Origin: Dichetophora obliterata
Taxonomy: Eukaryota; Arthropoda; Insecta; Diptera; Sciomyzidae
Length of the DNA stretch: 64,000 nt
Direction: 5' to 3'
NCBI GenBank assembly: GCA_963920525.1
Contig: OY986439.1
Coordinates: 36,807,819 to 36,871,818 of the forward strand
Position 1 is the first letter of the stretch; every line of letters begins with the position of its first letter. The notes beneath the pieces are model-generated. The model had not been told where the DNA came from. It ran no database searches and saw only the letters and a program-made list of their open reading frames with translations. The translations under genes were made by a program, and so were the position numbers. Positions 56,429-64,000 of this stretch are shown one piece after another.

Positions 56429-57310
56429 CAAGGGCGTAAGTAGTATGGAAATTAGGAAGGGATCAGGACCTTAGAAAATTATTTTACCATATCTTTCATT
56501 CATGCATTTTACGAGTCAATGAAAATAGTTCAAAATTAATATATTTTGTCTTATTACCTGATGTTTTTATAAATAATCGAGCTAAATTAAAAAAATGATT
56601 TTGAACTAATGTAAAACAAACAAAGCAAGCCATGAGATCAAATAAGGCTACATTTATTGAATTCAGGTTAAATTCATTTTAAAATATGTTATCGATTAAA
56701 AATGTACTTTTAAAAAAATCAACAAAAATGTACAAAAACTCAAACTAAGGAAAACTTGACAAAATAATACCTTTTGTATTTGCCTGTGTTGTTTTAGGTA
56801 TTTTAAATTTCTATTCTTTCTTTTTTTTTTGTGTGATCCGAAGAAACGGAAGTGAAAATAATTTCGAAGCAATTCGATATTGGCAATTCCCAGATTTATT
56901 CGGTTACTACCGATACTCAAACCTCCAATACAAATGGTATTAAAATAGGTTATTTTCAGTTTTGTATAACGAAAAATTAAATAAAAATGTTAATATTATC
57001 TACTCCATGTGAATATCTAAGTTTTTAACTTTCCGTTTGAACAGTATAAATTGTATAAATTTCCAGAAAATATTAGAGACATACTAACCGGCTTGCACAA
57101 AATTATACAATATCGCTTTAAAAATACCGATTTGCTTTTAACTTATCCAGCTCTAGTTTAAAAGAAAAACGTAAAACCACACATTAAAAATGAATCACAA
57201 ATAGAAACTACTTAAAAATCAACTGATTATATAAAAAATTTCAGATTTAGGGGGTCAGTTGCCCACATGCCTCCCTGCCCCTTGCCCCCTGCCCCCTGCC
57301 CACGCCCTTG
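56429..57310. mobile_element. hAT MITE with CAAGGGCGT ends
   Basis: CAAGGGCGT at 56429 and ACGCCCTTG ending 57310 are inverted. They are flanked by TTTACACA (56421-56428) and TTTACTCA (57311-57318), an 8-bp target duplication with one difference. The 882-bp body has no transposase. A G+C-rich CCCCTGCCCC array lies at 57268-57302. Confidence 0.8.
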
Positions 57311-57339
57311 TTTACTCATATAACTCCTTGATATTATGG

Positions 57340-58575
57340 GAAAAAAGACGGCACTAGAAACAGTCATCCGCCTTAGAGCAACTTCGCAGTGGACTAACAC
57401 TCGTACAGGTCACTCTTGTTAGAAGATATTGTTAGAGCAATTCCTAGCAACATCGACTACACTATTGCCACTCCCGGATTCGAGAATGGCTTTCACACAC
57501 TAATGCCCATCAGAGTAGAATGGGACGGGTAACTGCCGCTAAACCAAATTTGCGCGCATATTTTTACTGACGGCTCAAAACTTGACGGCAATGTCGGAGG
57601 AGGCTTTTTTCCACGGATCAGGACATCAGAACCTCATTTAGACTGCCAGATCATTGCAGCGTTTTCCAGGCGGAAATAATGGCCATTTATAGAGCTGTGG
57701 AATGGCTGAGGTATGGTGAGATTTCAACTGGAGATATCTACATTTTTACGGACAGCCAAGCAGCGATAAAAGCTTTTGGAAGTATGTTCCTAACTTAACC
57801 AACAGTTCTTAAATGTTGCTCGTCTTTTAATGACTAGCCTCGGTTAAAAGCAATTCAAATTGTCTTCCACGGTTCTAATCAATAACTCACGTTTTGTTCC
57901 AATCAATTCCTCTACATAAATCTATCAATTTTCTTCAGGTCAAAAGACCAAACCTTGTTTGTATAAGGCGCATGCATTGGTTCTTTGATCTTTTTTAAAA
58001 AAATAAAAAAAAAAAATAAAATACAATGAGATGACTGATAATTTCGAATTTCATCTGGTCATAGGGATATTCACCGGGGCATAGGGATATTCCTGGAAAT
58101 TTTAGACCGGATGAGCTCGCAAGAAAAGGTACAACGATAACGTTTCTGCCTGACATGGAAACATTAGACATACCACTTGTGTCGTGTAAACCGGCTCTAA
58201 AGCAACATGCCACAGAAATGGCTAATTTCAGGTGGAATCATAGTACCACCTTCAACGCAGCTAGACAGCTGTGGCCCAGTTTCGCTAAAAAACGAACGGG
58301 GAAGTTCACTCAAATGGCGAGGAAAGATCTCTCCATTCTGATAGTCGTTATAACAGGACACTGCCTTATTGGAAGGCATACCCTTAGAATTTGGGTCCAT
58401 GAGAATGCGTTATGTAGGAGTTGCAGGGATGAGGAAGAGGTGGAGACGGTATCGCATCTCCTCTGTTCATAAAACATAATCATTTAGATAGCCTCTTCTT
58501 TGATGATCTCAGGGGTCTTGAGAAGGTAGACTTTAAGCGTCTTCCACAGATGGGGGTACTGCACTAAATGATGAG
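57340..58575 (+). pseudogene. LINE ORF2 tail: RNase H and zinc knuckle, broken
   Basis: Pieces read SQWTNTRTGHSC, IFTDGSKLDGNVGGG, then in another frame FQAEIMAIYRAVEWL and IFTDSQAAIKAF. These are the first, second and third acidic segments of RNase H. After a break of about 270 bp (57785-58055) the frame resumes with SPGHRDIPGNFRPDELARKG, the histidine and last aspartate segment, and then CRSCRDEEEVETVSHLLC, a CxxC...H...C knuckle at the end of many Jockey/I-type LINEs in flies. A 105-codon open frame (58155-58472) is the C-terminal piece. A short duplication CATAGGGATATTC occurs at 58060-58093. The gap suggests an insertion or deletion. Confidence 0.82.
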
Positions 58576-58836
58576 TGCACTCAGCATTTCACTAGCACTA
58601 AAAATATTGAAAGAAAATATATTTTTCATTATTTTTTTACCAGCTTATAATAGTGAAGAGATGTTTCACTATCACTAGAGAATTTAGTGATAGTGTTATT
58701 TTGTTATAACTTAGTTATAAGCGCATTCTCTAAAGCGTCAATCTTGTGTTCGTCAACAATAAATAAAAAACAAAGCAACAAAGCAGTTATCGTACGCGGT
58801 TGAGCTAAACAAAAATGCAACAAAACTCCCTTGTCG

Positions 58837-58909
58837 GCCTTTGTAGTCTAGTGAAGAGTGCGTTAGACTATCAACTCAGTTGTCCCCGGTTCGAATCCGG
58901 GTTCGGGCA
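58837..58909 (+). tRNA. tRNA-like gene or pseudogene (anticodon ATC by position)
   Basis: The stretch is 73 bases, the standard length. It has T at position 8, TAGTCTAGTGAAG as box A, T at 33, A at 37, a perfect T-arm (CCCGG/CCGGG around TTCGAAT), box B GGTTCGAATCC matching the consensus exactly, discriminator A, and TTTT from about 58915. However the anticodon stem pairs at only three of five positions and the acceptor stem has two mismatches. It could be a decayed tRNA gene or a tRNA-derived SINE head. A functional tRNA is doubtful. Confidence 0.4.
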
Positions 58910-58919
58910 TGATTCTTTT

Positions 58920-60063
58920 CGCTTTCTTTGTTCTGTACTACATTTAAGAATTATTAAACCAAAAATCCACAACTAAATTGTAGAAACTGACCTCGGTTAT
59001 AAGCAATTTAATTTTTTTTAAACTTTCGTTTTTCACTTTATAAACGAAATTTCATTAACTTTCTTAATATTTTCGTGAACGATTCCTAAACATTTCAGTC
59101 TTTACTTCATTCATGAAATTTTATTAATTTTCTCTCTCTTTTCGTTTACGAAACTTATACAACGTACTGCATTGCGTTCTTGGACGAATTTGGAACATTT
59201 ATATGAGATTTTTGTCAATGAAATGTATGGCCGAATCAGCATGTTTCGTCCATGAATTGAAAAAATCACGCATGATTCTTTTACGATTTCTTTAAGAACG
59301 GAACTACTGGGTCTTTAAATCAAGGGTGTCCAAAATTATATATGCTCATTTTAATGTTTGTGCTGTAAAGCTTTTGCTTTGAAAGTTTCCACTAAAGTTT
59401 GCTTGAAACAATTAAAGTAAAAAATTTACTTTTAAAATATTTTTCAGTAAAAAGGCATTTCCAACCTTTCATCTTTGCTCAGTTTGTATTTCTCTTTTTT
59501 TTTAAGTGCATAATTTACGTTAAAACAAGAATAAGCAGTGAGCAACCACAACCGGATTGCTTGAAGTCTGGATATCTACTGAAAGATTTTTAATTTTCGT
59601 GTCAACAAATGAAATGCCGAATAAGCACCAGGGTTGCCACAGCCTAAACATTTTTTTTTCAAAAAAAATTTAACATTTAAGAAGAGAATTTCACATCCAA
59701 AACAAAAGTTTATCAAATATGATCAATCAAAAAATTAATTATTTAAAATAAGTTTTAAAGTTTCCAACGAACATATAATATATAGTTAATATATTTGATA
59801 TATATATATTCAGTTAAATTTATTATTTTATTGTACATTTGGTTGCGTGAGATCAGTATTGCATCAATTTTTTTGTATAAAAAAAGTAACAAAAATCATA
59901 AAAGTAACTTAGATAAACTTAAAGACAAAATTTATAATTCTTAAAGCATAAAAATTTTCAATGTTAAAGCTAAAAAACATATAAAGTGGGTGTCCAAATT
60001 AATAGGGACAATCTTTAAAATGTAAATTTATGGATATATTTATTAATAAAAAATGACACACAA
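58920..60063. other. A+T-rich DNA
   Basis: The segment 59030-59160 has loosely repeated TTTCGT/ACGAAATTTCATTAA words. No gene or element is otherwise recognised. Confidence 0.4.
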
Positions 60064-60225
60064 GACCCTTTATACATTGGTCAAGACTTGAAAGCAAGTT
60101 TTTTTTTTACTACAAAAACTTGCCAGTATAGAGCAAGTTTAATCTTTCCCCTTCGTCTCTAATTCACGATTTGTCCTACGAACTCGCATTCTTGCTTTCA
60201 AGTCTTGCCCAATGTATGAGGGGTC
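60064..60225. repeat. 162-bp inverted repeat with 35-bp arms
   Basis: GACCCTTTATACATTGGTCA plus AGACTTGAAAGCAAG at 60064-60098 pairs with 60191-60225, with a few mismatches. Probably a small MITE. Confidence 0.75.
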
Positions 60226-60696
60226 CAAGTTTATTTTGTTGTTAAAATAATAAAAATTCAAAATTGCATTTTTAAATAGCTTTCATATGGGTTTAACTTT
60301 CCAGTTTAACGAAAATTTTGCACATTTTCTGTCATAAAAAAACAATGTCATTTTTTTGGCGAATCTAATTTTCTTCAAAACTTTTTATAAATTTTTACAT
60401 AATGGTCAAGCTTCAAGAATAATTTATGTGAAAAATGTTAACCAATATCTCTTTCCGATTAAAATCTATCGCTAAAAATCTATCGGCGCCAGTTATAGCT
60501 ATAAATCTAACTTATTTTCTGTGTGCTTAAAACAGCTTTACACTTCGAGAACAAAAAATTTAATTTAATATATTAATGCAATATTGTGAATTTATAACGA
60601 AAATTAATTTTAACTAAATTAAAGGTATCTTAAAATATAACTTTGATTTTTTATTATTTTAACAACAAAAATGATAAGTGAAAATTTTTAAATATA

Positions 60697-61536
60697 AAGC
60701 CTGGTTTTCACTAGGTCAGTTTTCAATCTCAAATGTTGTCAATCTAATGGAAACGTACTGTCATTTACATTTGTTGTCATATATGACCACTGATTGTCAT
60801 ATAAAATCACAAATAAGTGAGAAGAGATAGAATTTTGCTTGTCAATCAAAATATAGTTGTATGACAAGAAAAATCGAAATGCCATGTGACATGTTGGCAT
60901 TTTGTGTCAGTTGTTGCCTACAAAAAATGTTGTTTTAATTATTTTTCGTTTCACTACTGGCAAAATTTTTTAAATATTGTTATTTTAATTGGTTTAAAAG
61001 TAAAAATGCACTTAAACAGGGATTATCGCAGTGGCCGGTGTTGCTTCCAAGGGATTTGTTACAAGAGGCATTTTCGGCATTCGTGTTGTTGCGGTCGCTT
61101 TGCCAGGAATTTGTCATTTGCGCTAATCTTGAACACGTATCTTGCGATGGAACGTGGCGAGGGTGCCTTTTGAACCAACAGCGGCCACTGTGATAATCTT
61201 TGTTTAAGTGCACTTTTGTTATTAAGCTAATAAAATTAACAGTATTTTATAAATTACACCAAAACGAAACATTTTCTAACAATCTCAAATATAAAACATC
61301 AGCTGTTGTTGACAAAAAAAGCACAACTGAACAAACCGATGGCATTTCACAAATAATATCGAAAGTGAAAACAATATGGCAATCAATTGACTTATAAATT
61401 CAATGTCAGTCTTTGAAATTCGATTTTATGTCAGTTTTTGGGTTTCAATGAAAACGCATTTGACGTCATATGGTCAAAATGCTTACTGACATCAGTGATT
61501 GTTGTCATTGAAATTGACTTAGTGAAAACCAGGCTT
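60697..61536. mobile_element. 840-bp MITE with AAGCCTGGTTTTCACTA ends
   Basis: AAGCCTGGTTTTCACTAGGT at the left pairs with the complement of the right end (AAGCCTGGTTTTCACTAAGT). No coding capacity is convincing. It contains another inverted repeat at 61003-61218. Target duplication not clear. Confidence 0.75.
61003..61218. mobile_element. 216-bp inverted-repeat element nested in the 60697 MITE
   Basis: ATGCACTTAAACAGGGATTA, TCGCAGTGGCCGGTGTTG on the left and the complement of CAACAGCGGCCACTGTGATA on the right form arms of about 45 bp. It is richer in G+C than the MITE around it. Confidence 0.7.
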
Positions 61537-63085
61537 AAGGAAACTTTGTCTGTTTTTAACTGAAATGTATCGAAATTTAAAACAAAATAATTTTTCTGGA
61601 AATTAAATAATTTTCACTCATCATTTTTATGCCCTATGTATACTTTGTTTAAATCTCACGAAATATGAAATAAAAGAAAAAAGAAACATTGTTTGAAATT
61701 TAGCTGTTTCATTTTTATCTTTTCAACCAGTCCTTACAGCATATTGAAACTTTGGATCTAGGAAGAATTTTAGTTTACTTTCCTGTGGTTAATAGTTGAG
61801 GAGCTAGAAGCCTCCAAAGTTGATACCTACGTACCCGTGTGGTTTTTATGCTGAAATAAAGTGGTTTATTGTGAAATTAAAAAATTTTTTTATGTATTTT
61901 TTTTTAATTTGAAAAATTTTGTAAAAAAAGCTTAATATTGAAAGAATTACTGGTAATTTTTACTACAAAAGCACATAGTAGTGCAAGATTGCGAACTTTC
62001 GCATCATTCCAACAACAAACACATTGGAAGCAATTTTGCAACTCCTCTTCAATTACGCACTGCCCAAACCTATTGCGAGAACGCACAAGCAGTGATGCTA
62101 AACAGCTGATTCATGTTTTGGTTGTTCTCAAACATAGTTGCCACTTGGGTAAAACTTTAAAAAGGTTAAGTTTGTACGTTCATTTTAACAACTTCTTCTG
62201 ATTTTGAAATTAGGTGGCAATATTTTTACTGTTCATTCTACATATAACTTTTATTGCATAATTGAGTTGCAATATTGATGTTCACGCGCTAGTGCGCAAA
62301 ATATCTTGCATTTTCACACTTTTGCAATTCGCAACAACCCGTGAATACCCCTATTGTTTTTTTGCACGAACGGCATGCACATCTTGTTTTCCTCAGAAAA
62401 AGGCGCAGAGTTATTTTGGTTATTATTTTTGAGAGGATGCCTAAAATATTAACAAGGTGTACCTTAAAATACTCGTTGATACTTAAACTAACGATACAAG
62501 TTAAAAAAATAAAGTTTGTTTGAAAAGCACTAATAAAAAAGCGAATTATTGCTAGTGGGTACTTTGTATCACGAGTTTGTATTCTCGTTGTATTTTTTGG
62601 GTGTGTCTTTTGGGGCTAGATGCTCTTACATATATTTTTTGTTTGACCATACGAAGTGCAAAATTTTCTTTCAGCAGTTGCTGGGCTGTGAGGAAGTGTT
62701 TTAACAAAATTTGTGAGTTCTATATAACAGTTATCTTCCCTGCCGTTTTTAAAAGAAGCAACTTTGCCCCAAAAATCTACAATATTCATCTCACTTATTA
62801 GGCCAAATTAAGAAAATCGTAGTAATGTCCATTGGGCTCAGCAGGGTTGCTTTTTCGTAGCAAACAAGTTCGATAACTTTGAAATAGGCAAATAATTTTT
62901 ATACGTTTTTGCAAGTAACACAAAACAGAACATTTTCAACGCAGAGTGAGGGAACATTTTGTAAAAAAAAAAATTTGGTTTTGTTTCTTCACTCCAAAAG
63001 TTTACCAAAATGGAACAAAATTTCACGTTTTCACATCGAAAAAAAAATTTACCAGTTTTGGTAAAATTTTCACATTTAAGCAACG
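61537..63085. other. Single-copy A+T-rich DNA
   Basis: No element or gene recognised. 61960-62180 is less A+T-rich, with no frame resembling a known protein. Confidence 0.4.
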
Positions 63086-63330
63086 CTGATGGGCACCCTT
63101 GCTTTAAATTTTACACATAAGCTTCGATTTGTAGTATGTACCCTAAGTTTGAAATTTGACACAGTCAAATAAAACTCCGCCTAACTTTTATACAAAGTGG
63201 CGTCATCAAAATATTAAACCTTAATAGATTCCACAAAAATTAATGCATTGACATTATATTTTATGCATAAGATTTTATACTTAAAATGTACTCTGAATTT
63301 GCTTAATTTGGAAAGAATTGAATGGAGGCC
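63086..63330. repeat. Single unit of the 53691-55070 foldback family
   Basis: TTTTACACATAAGCTTCGAT, TACAAAGTGGCGTCATCAAA and CCACAAAAATTAATG correspond in order to units at 54480-55040. Confidence 0.62.
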
Positions 63331-64000
63331 AAGAATATCCCAACGTCATTAAAATTAAAAGCCTTCAGAACTTCGAATATAAATACTTTCGCGAATATAT
63401 GCGACTGTGGGCTGTTAAACTCTTTACTATACATTAAAGACTTCGGTCTAGTCGCAGATAGTTTCTTATTAGTTTGTACAAATATGATGCATCTTGTTCA
63501 TATTGGATCTTTTCAGAGAATGTATTCTTTAATTTGAGAAATTCCTTTAAATTAAATCTTAATAAAAAATAAAGATTAGCTAGATCACAGTGTAAATACT
63601 TTGTATTCCACTTTGTTTATTTTTTATATTCCATATTAAATATATGTTAATGTTTCTGTATATCTTATGCCATCTATACATAACTTGTTTTTTTTTTGTT
63701 TTTGTTTTTGCAACTGACACAATAAAAAGACTATCTTCAAGTATGTTTATTGTATTTATTATAACACTCCTAATTTTTGCTATGTTGTAATAATTCCATT
63801 GGGCTATCTTTTGGCGCTCTTTTGATGATTTTATTGTCATTTATTTGTTTGTTTACTTACATAATTAGGTAAATAATGAGTATAAAATTACAATGGGAAG
63901 ATATTTTCAAAAGTATTGCTTTCAAGCGAACAGGTAGAATTTCAGTGTATTTTGAGTACCGCACAGTTTTGGGGAAAAAAGCTGATGTATGAAATATCAT
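63331..64000. other. A+T-rich DNA
   Basis: No gene or element recognised up to the end of the window. Confidence 0.35.

Noticed and set aside
60886..61397. Open frames of 60-95 codons in the 60697 MITE
   Set aside because: They cross the nested inverted repeat and occur on both strands with mirrored sequence; no protein motif.

Overview
The window looks like a piece of a higher-fly (brachyceran, perhaps tephritid-like) nuclear genome. The reasons are strong A+T bias, no bacterial-style gene packing, a rosa-like DD41D mariner, a piggyBac, LOA-type and Jockey/CR1-type LINEs, hAT relics and tRNA-derived SINE-like sequence. I find no host protein-coding exon I can defend. The window reads as intergenic or long-intron DNA largely built from transposable elements (TEs), many nested. 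The taxon is an inference.

Layout. 0-5.8 kb: a hAT transposase tail, a TTAA-flanked MITE, a 1.9 kb long-inverted-repeat element with a decayed transposon protein, then single-copy DNA. 6-16 kb: a 60-bp-stem hairpin, tRNA-like sequences and a row of palindromic non-autonomous elements, one holding a nested piggyBac MITE. 16-21.4 kb: two or three copies of a hAT-type palindrome (CAGGGACC ends, 8-bp target duplication) made of GATC-centred repeats of roughly 40 bp, one copy nested in another. 23.9-30.3 kb: two more giant inverted-repeat elements, one with a 157-bp near-perfect hairpin inserted in one arm. 34-36.3 kb: a LOA-type LINE on the minus strand. 39.2-45.3 kb: a foldback, a third GATC-array hAT and a 5'-truncated LINE with an intact 712-codon reverse transcriptase frame. 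48.7-53.3 kb: a mariner relic, an apparently intact piggyBac with a complete transposase, and a nearly intact DD41D mariner. 53.6-58.6 kb: a tandem-unit foldback, a hAT MITE with target duplication and a broken LINE RNase H tail. 58.8-64 kb: a tRNA-like gene, MITEs and sequence with nothing recognisable.

Main observation. Three elements with very long inverted repeats (1868-3785, 23873-26638, 28098-30260) each carry, in the spacer between the arms, a different decayed segment of what appears to be one uncharacterised arthropod transposon protein: an N-terminal CxxC module, the middle and the C-terminus. The protein seems recurrent in insect gene models, but I cannot assign a transposon superfamily from memory. 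The two best candidates for recent activity are the piggyBac at 49281-51656 and the mariner at about 51961-53267.
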